From positions 248,001 through 312,000 of the forward strand of contig NW_027478763.1 in assembly GCF_051014685.1 (NCBI RefSeq): DNA of 64,000 nt. The letters are read 5' to 3'. The DNA is from Ptiloglossa arizonensis (taxonomy: Eukaryota > Arthropoda > Insecta > Hymenoptera > Colletidae). The notes beneath the pieces are model-generated. The model did no database searches. It had not been told where the DNA came from and worked only from the letters and a program-made list of their open reading frames with translations. The first letter of the stretch is position 1. Each line of letters opens with the position of its first letter. A program made the translations under genes and the position numbers. Positions 42,573 to 59,300 of this stretch are shown here, in pieces.

Positions 42573-45500
42573 TAATGTATATCGTGTAACTTATAACGTG
42601 TAACGTAAAACGTATAACGTATAACGTATAACGTATAACGTATAACGTATAACGTATAACGTATAACCTATAACGTATAACGTATAACGTATAACGTATA
42701 TCGTATAACGTATAACGTATAACGTATAACGTATAAGGTATAACGTACAACGTATAACATATAACGTATAACGTATAACGTATAACGTATAACGTATAAC
42801 GTATAACGTATAACGTATAACGTATAACGTATAACGTATAACTTATAACGTAAAACGTATTACATATTACGTATAACGAGTAACGTATAACGTATAACGT
42901 ATAACGTATAACGTATAACGTATAACGTATAACGTATAACGAGTAACGTATAACGTATAACGTATAACGTATAACGTATAACGTATAACGTACAACGAAT
43001 AACGTATAACGTATAACGTATAACGTATAACGTATAACGTATAACGTATGACGTATAACGTATAACGTATAACGTATAACGTATAACGTATAACGTATAA
43101 CGTATAACGTTTAACGTATAACGTATTACGTATAACGTATAACGAGTAACGTATAACGTATAACGTATAACGTATAACGTATAACGTATAACGTACAACG
43201 AATAACGTATAACGTATAACGTACAACGTATAACGTATAATGTATAACGTATAACGTATAACGTATAACGTATAACGTAAAACGTATAACGTATAACGTA
43301 TAACGTATAACGTATAACGAATAACGTATAACGTATAACGTATAACGTATAACGCATAACGTATAACGTATGACGTATCACGTATAAGGTATGACCTATA
43401 ACGCATAACGTATAGCTTATAACGCATAACGTATAACGTATAACGTATAACGTATAACGTATAACGTATAACGTATAACGTATAACGTATAACGTATAAC
43501 GTATAACGTATAACGTATAACGTATGACGTATAACGTATAACGTATAACGTATAACGTATAACGTATAATGTATATCGTGTAACTTATAACGTGTAACGT
43601 AAAACGTATAACGTATAACGTATAACGTATAACGTATAACGTATAACGTATAACGTATAACGTATAACCTATAACGTATAACGTATAACGTATAACGTAT
43701 ATTGTATAACGTATAACGTATAACGTATAAGGTATAACGTACAACGTATAACATATAACGTATAACGTATAACGTATAACGTATAACGTATAACGTATAA
43801 CGTATAACGTATAACGTATAACGTATAACGTATAACTTATAACGTAAAACGTATTACATATTACGTATAACGAGTAACGTATAACGTATAACGTATAACG
43901 TATAACGTATAACGTATAACGTATAACGTATAACTTATAACGTAAAACGTATTACATATTACGTATAACGAGTAACGTATAACGTATAACGTATAACGTA
44001 TAACGTATAACGTATAACGTATAACGTATAACGAGTAACGTATAACGTATAACGTATAACGTATAACGTATAACGTATAACGTACAACGAATAACGTCTA
44101 ACGTATAACGTATAACGTATAACGTATAACGTATAACGTATAACGTATAACGTATAACGTATAACGTATAACGTATAACGTATAACGTATAACGTATAAC
44201 GTATAACGTTTAACGTATAACGTATTACGTATAACGTATAACGAGTAACGTATAACGTATTACGTATAACGTATAACGTATAACGTATAACGTACAACGA
44301 ATAACGTATAACGTATAACGTACAACGTATAACGTATAATGTATAACGTATAACGTATAACGTATAACGTAAAACGTATAACGTATAACGTATAACGTAT
44401 AACGTATAACGAATAACGTATAACGTATAACGTTTAACGTATAACGTATAACGTATAACGTATAACGTATAACGTATAACGTATAACGTACAACGTATAA
44501 CGTATAACGTATATCGTATAACGTATAACGTATAACGTATAACGTATAACGTTTAACGTATAACGTATAACGTATAACGTATATGGTATAACGTATAACG
44601 TATAGCGTATAACGTATAACGTATAACGTATAACGTATAACGTATAACGTATAACGTATAACGTATAACGTACAACGTATAACGTACAACGTATAACGTA
44701 TAACGTATAACGTATAACGTATAACGTATAACGTATAACGTATAACGAATAACGTATAACGTATAACGTATAACGTATGACGTATCACGTATAAGGTATG
44801 ACCTATAACGCATAACGTATAGCGTATAACGCATAACGTATAACGTATAACGTATAACGTATAACGTATAACGTATAACGTATAACGTATAACGTATAAC
44901 GTATAACGTATAACGTATAACGTATAACGTATAACGTATAACGTATAACGTATAACGTATATCGTATAACCTATAACGTATAACGTATAACGAATAACGT
45001 ATAACGTATAACGTATAACGTATAACGTATAACGTATAACGTATAACGTATAACGTATAACGTATAACGTATAACGTATAACGTATAACGTATAACGTAT
45101 AACGTATAACGTATAACGTACAACGTATAACGTACAACGTATAACGTGCAACGTATAACGTACAACGTATAACGTAGAACGTATAACGTATAACGTATAA
45201 CGTATAACGTATAACGTATAACGTATAACGTATAACGTATAACGTATAACGTACAACGTATAACGAATAACGTATAACGTATAACGCATAACGTATAACG
45301 CATAACGTACAACGTATAACGTATAGCGTATAACGTATAACGTATAACGTATAACATATAACGTATAACGAATAACGTATAACGTATAACGTATAACGTA
45401 TAACGTATAACGTATAACGTATAACGTATAACGTATAACGTATAACGTACAACGTATAACGTATAACGTATAACGTATAACGTATAACGTATAACGTTTA

Positions 45501-48500
45501 ACGTATAACGTATAACGTATAACGTATATGGTATAACGTATAACGTATAACGTATAACGTATAACGTATAACGAATATCGTATAACGTATAACGTATAAA
45601 GTATAACGTACAACGTATAACGAATAACGTATAACGTATAACGCATAACATACAACGCATAACGTACAACGTATAACGTATAGCGTATAACGTATAACGT
45701 ATAACGTATAGCGTATAACGTATAACGTATAACGTCTAACGTATAACGTATAACGTACAACGTATAACGTACAACGTATAACGTACAACGTATAACGTAT
45801 AACGTATAACGTATAACGTATAACGTGTAACGTATAACGTATAACGTATAACGTAAAACGTATAACGTATAACGTACAACGTATAACGTATAACGTATAA
45901 CGTATAACGTATAACGTTTAACGTATAACGTATAACGTATAACGTATATGGTATAACGTATAACGTATAACGTATAACGTATAACGTATAACGAATATCG
46001 TATAACGTATAACGTATAAAGTATAACGTACAACGTATAACGAATAACGTATAACGTATAACGCATAACGTACAACGCATAACGTACAACGTATAACGTA
46101 CAACGTTTAACGTATAACGTATAACGTATAACGTATAACGTATAACGTATAACGTATAACGTATAACGTATAACGTATAACGTATAACGTACAACGTATA
46201 ACGTACAACGTATAACGTACAACGTATAACGTACAACGTATAACGTATAACGTATAACGTATAACGTATAACGTATAACGTATAACGTATAACGTATAAT
46301 GTATATCGTGTAACTTATAACGTGTAACGTAAAACGTATAACGTATAACGTATAACGTATAACGTATAACGTATAACGTATAACGTATAACCTATAACGT
46401 ATAACGTATAACGTATAACGTATAACGTATAACGTATAACGTATAACGTATAACCTATAACGTATAACGTATAACGTATAACGTATATCGTATAACGTAT
46501 AACGTATAACGTATAACGTATAAGGTATAACGTACAACGTATAACATATAACGTATAACGTATAACGTATAACGTATAACGTATAACGTATAACGTATAA
46601 CGTATAACGTATAACGTATAACGTATAACGTATAACTTATAACGTAAAACGTATTACATATTACGTATAACGAGTAACGTATAACGTATAACGTATAACG
46701 TATAACGTATAACGTATAACGTATAACGTATAACGAGTAACGTATAACGTATAACGTATAACGTATAACGTATAACGTATAACGTACAACGAATAACGTA
46801 TAACATATAACGTATAACGTATAACGTATAACGTATAACGTATGACGTATAACGTATAACGTATAACGTATAACGTATAACGTATAACGTATAACGTATA
46901 ACGTTTAACGTATAACGTATTACGTATAACGTATAACGAGTAACGTATAACGTATAACGTATAACGTATAACGTATAACGTATAACGTATAACGTACAAC
47001 GAATAACGTATAACGTATAACGTACAACGTATAACGTATAATGTATAACGTATAACGTATAACGTATAACGTATAACGTAAAACGTATAACGTATAACGT
47101 ATAACGTATAACGTATAACGAATAACGTATAACGTATAACGTATAACGTATAACGTATAACGTATAACGTATAACGTATAACGTATAACGTATAACGTAC
47201 AACGTATAACGTATAACGTATATCGTATAACGTATAACGTATAACGTATAACGTATAACGTTTAACGTATAACGTATAACGTATAACGTATAACGTATAA
47301 CGTATAACGTATAACGTACAACGTATAACGTATAACGTATATCGTATAACGTATAACGTATAACGTATAACGTATAACGTATAACGCATAACGTATAACG
47401 CATAACGTACAACGTATAACGTATAACGTATAACGTATAACGTATAACGTATAACGTATAACGTATAACGTATAACGTATAACGTATAACGTATAACGTA
47501 TAACGTATAACGTATAACGTATAACGTATAACGTATGACGTATAACGTATAACGTATAACGTATAACGTATAACGTATAACGTATAACGTATAACGTATA
47601 ACGTATAACTTATAACGTAAAACGTATTACATATTACGTATAACGAGTAACGTATAACGTATAACGTATAACGTATAACGTATAACGTATAACGTATAAC
47701 GTATAACGTATAACGTATAACGTATAACGCATAACGTATAACGTATGACGTATCACGTATAAGGTATGACCTATAACGCATAACGTATAGCGTATAACGC
47801 ATAACGTATAACGTATAACGTATAACGTATAACGTATAACGTATAACGTATAACGTATAACGTATAACGTATAACGTATAACGTATAACGTATAACGTAT
47901 GACGTATAACGTATAACGTATAACGTATAACGTATAACGTATAATGTATATCGTGTAACTTATAACGTGTAACGTAAAACGTATAACGTATAACGTATAA
48001 CGTATAACGTATAACGTATAACGTATAACGTATAACGTATAACCTATAACGTATAACGTATAACGTATAACGTATATTGTATAACGTATAACGTATAACG
48101 TATAAGGTATAACGTACAACGTATAACATATAACGTATAACGTATAACGTATAACGTATAACGTATAACGTATAACGTATAACGTATAACGTATAACGTA
48201 TAACGTATAACTTATAACGTAAAACGTATTACATATTACGTATAACGAGTAACGTATAACGTATAACGTATAACGTATAACGTATAACGTATAACGTATA
48301 ACGTATAACGAGTAACGTATAACGTATAACGTATAACGTATAACGTATAACGTATAACGTACAACGAATAACGTCTAACGTATAACGTATAACGTATAAC
48401 GTATAACGTATAACGTATAACGTATAACGTTTAACGTATAACGTATTACGTATAACGTATAACGAGTAACGTATAACGTATTACGTATAACGTATAACGT

Positions 48501-49387
48501 ATAACGTATAACGTACAACGAATAACGTATAACGTATAACGTACAACGTATAACGTATAATGTATAACGTATAACGTATAACGTATAACGTAAAACGTAT
48601 AACGTATAACGTATAACGTATAACGTATAACGAATAACGTATAACGTATAACGTTTAACGTATAACGTATAACGTATAACGTATAACGTATAACGTATAA
48701 CGTATAACGTACAACGTATAACGTATAACGTATATCGTATAACGTATAACGTATAACGTATAACGTATAACGTTTAACGTATAACGTATAACGTATAACG
48801 TATAACGTATATGGTATAACGTATAACGTATAGCGTATAACGTATAACGTATAACGTATAACGTATAACGTATAACGTATAACGTATAACGTATAACGTA
48901 CAACGTATAACGTACAACGTATAACGTATAACGTATAACGTATAACGTATAACGTATAACGTATAACGTATAACGAATAACGTATAACGTATAACGTATA
49001 ACGTATGACGTATCACGTATAAGGTATGACCTATAACGCATAACGTATAGCGTATAACGCATAACGTATAACGTATAACGTATAACGTATAACGTATAAC
49101 GTATAACGTATAACGTATAACGTATAACGAGTAACGTATAACGTATAACGTATAACGTATAACGTATAACGTATAACGTACAACGAATAACGTATAACAT
49201 ATAACGTATAACGTATAACGTATAACGTATAACGTATGACGTATAACGTATAACGTATAACGTATAACGTATAACGTATAACGTATAACGTATAACGTTT
49301 AACGTATAACGTATTACGTATAACGTATAACGAGTAACGTATAACGTATAACGTATAACGTATAACGTATAACGTATAACGTATAAC

Positions 49388-50563
49388 GTACAACGAATAA
49401 CGTATAACGTATAACGTACAACGTATAACGTATAATGTATAACGTATAACGTATAACGTATAACGTATAACGTAAAACGTATAACGTATAACGTATAACG
49501 TATAACGTATAACGAATAACGTATAACGTATAACGTATAACGTATAACGTATAACGTATAAAGTATAACGTATAACGTATAACGTATAACGTACAACGTA
49601 TAACGTATAACGTATATCGTATAACGTATAACGTATAACGTATAACGTATAACGTTTAACGTATAACGTATAACGTATAACGTATAACGTATAACGTATA
49701 ACGTATAACGTACAACGTATAACGTATAACGTATATCGTATAACGTATAACGTATAACGTATAACGTATAACGTATAACGCATAACGTATAACGCATAAC
49801 GTACAACGTATAACGTATAACGTATAACGTATAACGTATAACGTATAACGTATAACGTATAACGTATAACGTATAACGTATAACGTATAACGTATAACGT
49901 ATAACGTATAACGTATAACGTATGACGTATAACGTATAACGTATAACGTATAACGTATAACGTATAACGTATAACGTACAACGAATAACGTATAACGTAT
50001 AACGTACAACGTATAACGTATAATGTATAACGTATAACGTATAACGTATAACGTATAACGTAAAACGTATAACGTATAACGTATAACGTATAACGTATAA
50101 CGAATAACGTATAACGTATAACGTATAACGTATAACGTATAACGTATAAAGTATAACGTATAACGTATAACGTATAACGTACAACGTATAACGTATAACG
50201 TATATCGTATAACGTATAACGTATAACGTATAACGTATAACGTTTAACGTATAACGTATAACGTATAACGTATAACGTATAACGTATAACGTATAACGTA
50301 CAACGTATAACGTATAACGTATATCGTATAACGTATAACGTATAACGTATAACGTATAACGTATAACGCATAACGTATAACGCATAACGTACAACGTATA
50401 ACGTATAACGTATAACGTATAACGTATAACGTATAACGTATAACGTATAACGTATAACGTATAACGTATAACGTATAACGTATAACGTATAACGTATAAC
50501 GTATAACGTATGACGTATAACGTATAACGTATAACGTATAACGTATAACGTATAACGTATAAC
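49388..50563. repeat. 588-bp tandem duplication in domain F
   Basis: GTACAACGAATAACG at 49,388, the AAGTATAAC unit near 49,561, the double GCATAAC at 49,780 and the GTATGAC unit at 49,920 all recur exactly 588 bp (84 units) later, at 49,976, about 50,149, 50,368 and 50,508. I found no difference between the copies, so this duplication looks very recent or copied by gene conversion. The matching region in domain F near 46,98x-47,5xx is single. Confidence 0.85.
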
Positions 50564-52152
50564 GTATAACGTATAACGTATAACTTATAACGTAAAACGT
50601 ATTACATATTACGTATAACGAGTAACGTATAACGTATAACGTATAACGTATAACGTATAACGTATAACGTATAACGTATAACGTATAACGTATAACGTAT
50701 AACGCATAACGTATAACGTATGACGTATCACGTATAAGGTATGACCTATAACGCATAACGTATAGCGTATAACGCATAACGTATAACGTATAACGTATAA
50801 CGTATAACGTATAACGTATAACGTATAACGTATAACGTATAACGTATAACGTATAACGTATAACGTATAACGTATAACGTATGACGTATAACGTATAACG
50901 TATAACGTATAACGTATAACGTATAATGTATATCGTGTAACTTATAACGTGTAACGTAAAACGTATAACGTATAACGTATAACGTATAACGTATAACGTA
51001 TAACGTATAACGTATAACGTATAACCTATAACGTATAACGTATAACGTATAACGTATATTGTATAACGTATAACGTATAACGTATAAGGTATAACGTACA
51101 ACGTATAACATATAACGTATAACGTATAACGTATAACGTATAACGTATAACGTATAACGTATAACGTATAACGTATAACGTATAACGTATAACTTATAAC
51201 GTAAAACGTATTACATATTACGTATAACGAGTAACGTATAACGTATAACGTATAACGTATAACGTATAACGTATAACGTATAACGTATAACGTATAACGA
51301 GTAACGTATAACGTATAACGTATAACGTATAACGTGTAACGTATAACGTACAACGAATAACGTCTAACGTATAACGTATAACGTATAACGTATAACGTAT
51401 AACGTATAACGTATAACGTATAACGTATAACGTATAACGTATAACGTATAACGTATAACGTATAACGTATAACGTATAACGTTTAACGTATAACGTATTA
51501 CGTATAACGTATAACGAGTAACGTATAACGTATTACGTATAACGTATAACGTATAACGTATAACGTACAACGAATAACGTATAACGTATAACGTACAACG
51601 TATAACGTATAATGTATAACGTATAACGTATAACGTATAACGTAAAACGTATAACGTATAACGTATAACGTATAACGTATAACGAATAACGTATAACGTA
51701 TAACGTTTAACGTATAACGTATAACGTATAACGTATAACGTATAACGTATAACGTATAACGTACAACGTATAACGTATAACGTATATCGTATAACGTATA
51801 ACGTATAACGTATAACGTATAACGTTTAACGTATAACGTATAACGTATAACGTATATGGTATAACGTATAACGTATAGCGTATAACGTATAACGTATAAC
51901 GTATAACGTATAACGTATAACGTATAACGTATAACGTATAACGTACAACGTATAACGTACAACGTATAACGTATAACGTATAACGTATAACGTATAACGT
52001 ATAACGTATAACGTATAACGAATAACGTATAACGTATAACGTATAACGTATGACGTATCACGTATAAGGTATGACCTATAACGCATAACGTATAGCGTAT
52101 AACGCATAACGTATAACGTATAACGTATAACGTATAACGTATAACGTATAAC

Positions 52153-52712
52153 GTACAACGTATAACGAATAACGTATAACGTATAACGCATAACGTATAA
52201 CGCATAACGTACAACGTATAACGTATAGCGTATAACGTATAACGTATAACGTATAACATATAACGTATAACGAATAACGTATAACGTATAACGTATAACG
52301 TATAACGTATAACGTATAACGTATAACGTGCAACGTATAACGTACAACGTATAACGTAGAACGTATAACGTATAACGTATAACGTATAACGTATAACGTA
52401 TAACGTATAACGTATAACGTATAACGTATAACGTACAACGTATAACGAATAACGTATAACGTATAACGCATAACGTATAACGCATAACGTACAACGTATA
52501 ACGTATAGCGTATAACGTATAACGTATAACGTATAACATATAACGTATAACGAATAACGTATAACGTATAACGTATAACGTATAACGTATAACGTATAAC
52601 GTATAACGTATAACGTATAACGTATAACGTACAACGTATAACGTATAACGTATAACGTATAACGTATAACGTATAACGTTTAACGTATAACGTATAACGT
52701 ATAACGTATATG
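52153..52712. repeat. 280-bp tandem duplication in domain F
   Basis: The series GTACAAC, GAATAAC, two GCATAAC, GTACAAC, GTATAGC, ACATATAAC and GAATAAC starts at 52,153 and again at 52,433, 280 bp or 40 units apart. The corresponding place in the first domain F copy (about 45,249-45,370) has the series only once. A GTGCAACG unit near 52,329 is shared with about 45,147. The right end of the second copy is approximate. Confidence 0.78.
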
Positions 52713-53340
52713 GTATAACGTATAACGTATAACGTATAACGTATAACGTATAACGAATATCGTATAACGTATAACGTATAAAGTATAACGTACAACGTAT
52801 AACGAATAACGTATAACGTATAACGCATAACATACAACGCATAACGTACAACGTATAACGTATAGCGTATAACGTATAACGTATAACGTATAGCGTATAA
52901 CGTATAACGTATAACGTCTAACGTATAACGTATAACGTACAACGTATAACGTACAACGTATAACGTACAACGTATAACGTATAACGTATAACGTATAACG
53001 TGTAACGTATAACGTATAACGTATAACGTAAAACGTATAACGTATAACGTACAACGTATAACGTATAACGTATAACGTATAACGTATAACGTTTAACGTA
53101 TAACGTATAACGTATAACGTATATGGTATAACGTATAACGTATAACGTATAACGTATAACGTATAACGAATATCGTATAACGTATAACGTATAAAGTATA
53201 ACGTACAACGTATAACGAATAACGTATAACGTATAACGCATAACGTACAACGCATAACGTACAACGTATAACGTACAACGTATAACGTACAACGTATAAC
53301 GTACAACGTATATCGTACAACGTATAACGTACAACGTATA

Positions 53341-56300
53341 ACGTTTAACGTATAACGTATAACGTATAACGTATAACGTATAACGTATAACGTATAACGT
53401 ATAACGTATAACGTATAACGTATAACGTATAACGTATAACGTATAACGTATAACGTATAACGTATAACGTATAACGTATAACGTATAACGTATATCGTAT
53501 AACGTATAACGTATAACGTATAACGTATAACGTATAACGTATAACGTATAACGTATAACGTATAACGTATAACGTATAACGTATAACGTATATCGTATAA
53601 CGTATAACGTATAACGTATAACGTATAACGTACAACGTATAACGTATAACGTATAACGTATAACGTATAACGTATAACGTATAACGTATAACGTATAACG
53701 TATAACGTATAACGTATATCCTATAACGCATAACGTATAACGTATAACGTATATCGTATAACGTATAACGTATAACGTAAAACGTATAACGTAAAACGTA
53801 TTACATATTACGTATAACGAGTAACGTATAACGTATAACGTATAACGTATAACGTAAAACGTATAACGTATAACGTATAACGTATAACGTATAACGCATA
53901 ACGTATAACGTATGACGTATCACGTATAAGGTATGACCTATAACGTATAACGTATAACGTATAACGTATAACGTATAACGTATAACGTATAACGTATAAT
54001 GTATATCGTGTAACTTATAACGTATAACGTAAAACGTATAATGTATAACGTATAACGTATAACGTATAACGTATAACGCATAACGTATACCGTATAACGT
54101 ATAACGTATAACGTATAACGTATAACGTATAACGTATAACGAATAACGTATAACGTATAACGTATAACGTATAACGTATAACGTATAACGTATAACGTAT
54201 AACGTATAACGTATAACTTATAACGTGAAACGTATTTCATATTACGTATAACGAGTAACGTATAACGTATAACGTATAACGTATAACGTATAACGTATAA
54301 CGTATAACGTATAACGTATAACGTATAACGTATAACGTATAACGTATAACGTATAACGTACAACGTATAACGTATAACGTATATCGTATAACGTATAACG
54401 TATAACGTATAACGTTTAACGTATAACGTATAACGTGTAACGTATAACGTATAACGTATAACGTATAACGTATAACGTATAACGTATAACGTATAACGAA
54501 TAACGTATAACGTATAACGTATAACGTATAACGTACAACGTATAACGAATAACGTATAACGTATAACGCATAACGTATAACGCATGACGTACAACGTATA
54601 ACGTATAGCGTATAACGTATAACGTATAACGTATAACGTATAACGTTTAACGTATAACGTATAACGTATAACGTATAACGTATAACGTATAACGTACAAC
54701 GTATAACGTACAACGTATAACGTATAACGTATAACGTATAACGTATAACGTATAATGTATAACGTATAACGTATAACGTATAACGTATAACGTATAACGT
54801 ATAACGTATAACGTATAACGTACAACGTATAACGTATAGCGTATAACGTATAACGTATAACGTATAACGTTTAACGTATAACGTATAACGTATAACGTCT
54901 AACGTATAACGTATAACGTATAACGTATAACGTATAACGAATAACGTATAACGTATAACGTATAACGTATAACGTACAACGTATAACGTATAACGTATAA
55001 CGTATAACGCATAACGTATAACGCATAACGTACAACGTATAACGTATAATGTATATCGTGTAACCTATAACGTATAACGTAAAACGTATAATGTATAACG
55101 TATAACGTATAACGTATAACGTATAACGCATAACGTATACCGTATAACGTATAACGTATAACGTATAACGTATAAAGTATAACGTATAACGTATAACTTA
55201 TAACGTGAAACGTATTTCATATTACGTATAACGAGTAACGTATAACGTATAACGTATAACGTATAACGTATAACGTATAACGTATAACGTATAACGTATA
55301 ACGTATAACGTATAACGTATAACGTATAACGTATAACGTATAACGTATAACGTATAACGTACAACGTATAACGTATAACGTATATCGTATAACGTATAAC
55401 GTATAACGTATAACGTTTAACGTATAACGTATAACGTATAACGTATAACGTATTACGTATAACGTATAACGTATAACGTATAACGTATAACGTATAACGT
55501 ATAACGTATAACGTATAACGTACAACGTATAACGTATAACGTATATCGTATAACGTATAACGTATAACGTATAACGTTTAACGTATAACGTATAACGTAT
55601 AACGTATAACGTATAACGAGTAACGTATAACGTATAACGTATAACGTATAACGTATAACGTATAACGTATAACGTATAACGTATAACGTATAACGTATAA
55701 CGTATAACGTATAACGTATAACGTACAACGTATAACGTATAACGTATATCGTATAACGTATAACGTATAACGTATAACGTTTAACGTATAACGTATAACG
55801 TATAACGTATAACGTATAACGTATAACGTATAACGTATAACGTATAACGTATAACGTATAACGAATAACGTATAACGTATAACGTATAACGTATAACGTA
55901 CAACGTATAACGTATAACGTATATCGTATAACGTATAACGTATAACGTATAACGTTTAACGTATAACGTATAACGTATAACGTATAACGTATAACGTATA
56001 ACGTATAACGTATAACGTATAACGTATAACGTATAACGAATAACGTATAACGTATAACGTATAACGTATAACGTACAACGTATAACGAATAACGTATAAC
56101 GTATAACGCATAACGTATAACGCATAACGTACAACGTATAACGTATAGCGTATAACGTATAACGTATAACGTATAACGTATAACGTTTAACGTATAACGT
56201 ATAACGTATAACGTATAACGTATAACGTATAACGTACAACGTATAACGTACAACGAATAACGTATAACGTATAACGTATAACGTATAACGTATAATGTAT

Positions 56301-59300
56301 AACGTATAACGTATAACGTATAACGTATAACGTATAACGTATAACGTATAACTTATAACGTGAAACGTATTTCATATTACGTATAACGAGTAACGTATAA
56401 CGTATAACGTATAACGTTTAACGTATAACGTATAACGTACAACGAATAACGTATAACGTATAACGAATAACGTATAACGTATATCGTATAACGTATAACG
56501 TATAACGTATAACGTATAACGTATAACGTATAACGTATAACGTATAACGTATAACGTATAACGTATAACGTATAACGTATAACGTATAACGTATAACGTA
56601 CAACGTATAACGTACAACGTATAACGTAGAACGTAGAACGTATAACGTATAACATATAACGTATAACGTATAACGTATAACGTATAACGTATAACGTATA
56701 ACGTATAACGTATAAGGTATAACGTATAACGTATAACTTATAACGTATAACGTATAACGTATAACGTGTAACCTATAACGTATAACGTATAACGTATTAC
56801 GTATTACGTATAACCTATAACGTCTAACGTATAACGTATAACGTATAACGTATAACGTATAACGTATAACGTATAACGTATAACGTATAACGTATAACGT
56901 ATAACGTTCAACGTATAACGTATAACGTATAACGTATAACGTATATCGTATAACGTACAACGTATAACGTACAACGTATAACGTACAACGTATAACGTAT
57001 AACGTATAACGTATAATGTATAACGTATAACGTATAACTTATAACGTGAAACGTATTTCATATTACGTATAACGAGTAACGTATAACGTATAACGTATAA
57101 CGTATAACGTATAACGTATAACGTATAACGTATAACGTATAACGTATAACGTATAACGTATAACGTATAACGTATAACGTATAACGTACAACGTATAACG
57201 TACAACGTATAACGTAGTACGTAGAACGTATAACGTATAACGTATAACGTATAACGTATAACGTATAACGTATAACGTATAACGTATAACGTATAACGTA
57301 TAACGCATAACGTATAACGCATAACTTACAACGTATAACGTATTGCGTATAACGTATAACGTATAACGTATAACGTATAACGTTTAACGTATAACGTATA
57401 ACGTATAACGTATAACGTATAACGTATAACGTACAACGTATAACGTATAACGTATATCGTATAACGTATAACGTATAACGTATAACGTGTAACGTATAAC
57501 GTATAACGTATAACGTATAACGTATAACGTATAACGTATAACGTATAACGTATAACGAATAACGTATAACGTATAACGTATAACGTATAACGTACAACGT
57601 ATAACGAATAACGTATAACGTATAACGCATAACGTATAACGCATAACGTACAACGTATAACGTATAGCGTATAACGTATAACGTATAACGTATAACGTAT
57701 AACGTTTAACGTATAACGTATAACGTATAACGTATAACGTATAACGTATAACGTATAACGTACAACGTATAACGTACAACGTATAACGTAGAACGTATAA
57801 CGTATAACGTATAACGTATAATGTATAACGTATAACGTATAACGTATAACGTATAACGTATAACGTATAACGTATAACGTACAACGTATAACGTACAACG
57901 TATAACGTAGAACGTAGAACGTATAACGTATAACGTATAACGTATAACGTATAACGTATAACGTATAACGTATAACGTATAACGTATAACGTATAACGCA
58001 TAACGTATAACGCATAACTTACAACGTATAACGTATTGCGTATAACGTATAACGTATAACGTATACCGTATAACGTTTAACGTATAACGTATAACGTATA
58101 ACGTATAACGTATAACGTATAACGTATAACGTACAACGTATAACGTATAACGTATATCGTATAACGTATAACGTATAACGTATAACGTGTAACGTATAAC
58201 GTATAACGTATAACGTATAACGTATAACGTATAACGTATAACGTATAACGTATAACGTATAACGAATAACGTATAACGTATAACGTATAACGTATATCGT
58301 ATAACGTATAACGTATAACGTAAAACGTATAACGTAAAACGTATTACATATTACGTATAACGAGTAACGTATAACGTATAACGTATAACGTATAACGTAA
58401 AACGTATAACGTATAACGTATAACGTATAACGTATAACGCATAACGTATAACGTATGACGTATCACGTATAAGGTATGACCTATAACGCATAACGTATAG
58501 CGTATAACGCATAACGTATAACGTATAACGTATAACGTATAACGTATAACGTATAACGTATAACGTATAACGTATAACGTATAACGTATAACGTATAACG
58601 TATAACGTATAACGTATAACGTATAACGTATAACGTATAACGTATAACGTATAACGTATAACGTATAACGTATAACGTATAACGTATAACGTATAACGTA
58701 TAACGTATAACGTATAACGTATAATGTATATCGTGTAACTTATAACGTATAACGTAAAACGTATAATGTATAACGTATAACGTATAACGTATAACGTATA
58801 ACGCATAACGTATACCGTATAACGTATAACGTACAACGTATAACGTATAACGTATAACTTATAACGTGAAACGTATTTCATATTACGTATAACGAGTAAC
58901 GTATAACGTATAACGTATAACGTATAACGTATAACGCATAACGTATAACGTATGACATATCACGTATAAGGTATGACCTATAACGTATAACGTATAACGT
59001 ATAACGTATAACGTATAACGTATAACGTATAACGTATAACGTATAACGTATAACGTATAACGTATAACGTATAACGTATATCGTATAACGTATAACGTAT
59101 AACGTATAACGTATAACGTACAACGTATAACGTATAACGTATAACGTATAACGTATAACGTATAACGTATAACGTATAACGTATAACGTATATCCTATAA
59201 CGCATAACGTATAACGTATAACGTATATCGTATAACGTATAACGTATAACGTAAAACGTATAACGTAAAACGTATTACATATTACGTATAACGAGTAACG

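Larger units (their letters stand above)
42573..53340. repeat. Domain F higher-order repeat array, about 7.3-kb period with partial middle copies
   Basis: Landmark blocks at 43,368, 44,775, 47,743, 49,003, 50,718 and 52,048 define three partial copies. Offsets are 4,375 (43,368/47,743), 4,228 (44,775/49,003), 2,975 (47,743/50,718), 3,045 (49,003/52,048), and 7,350 or 7,273 between the outer copies, all multiples of 7. GTATATCGTGTAACTTATAA blocks lie at 42,577, 43,571, 46,301, 47,946 and 50,928, consistently 203-210 bp after a landmark block in the three complete cases. The right parts 45,498-46,100 and 52,680-53,280 match at an offset of about 7,182. No register break occurs in this domain. 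Confidence 0.8.
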
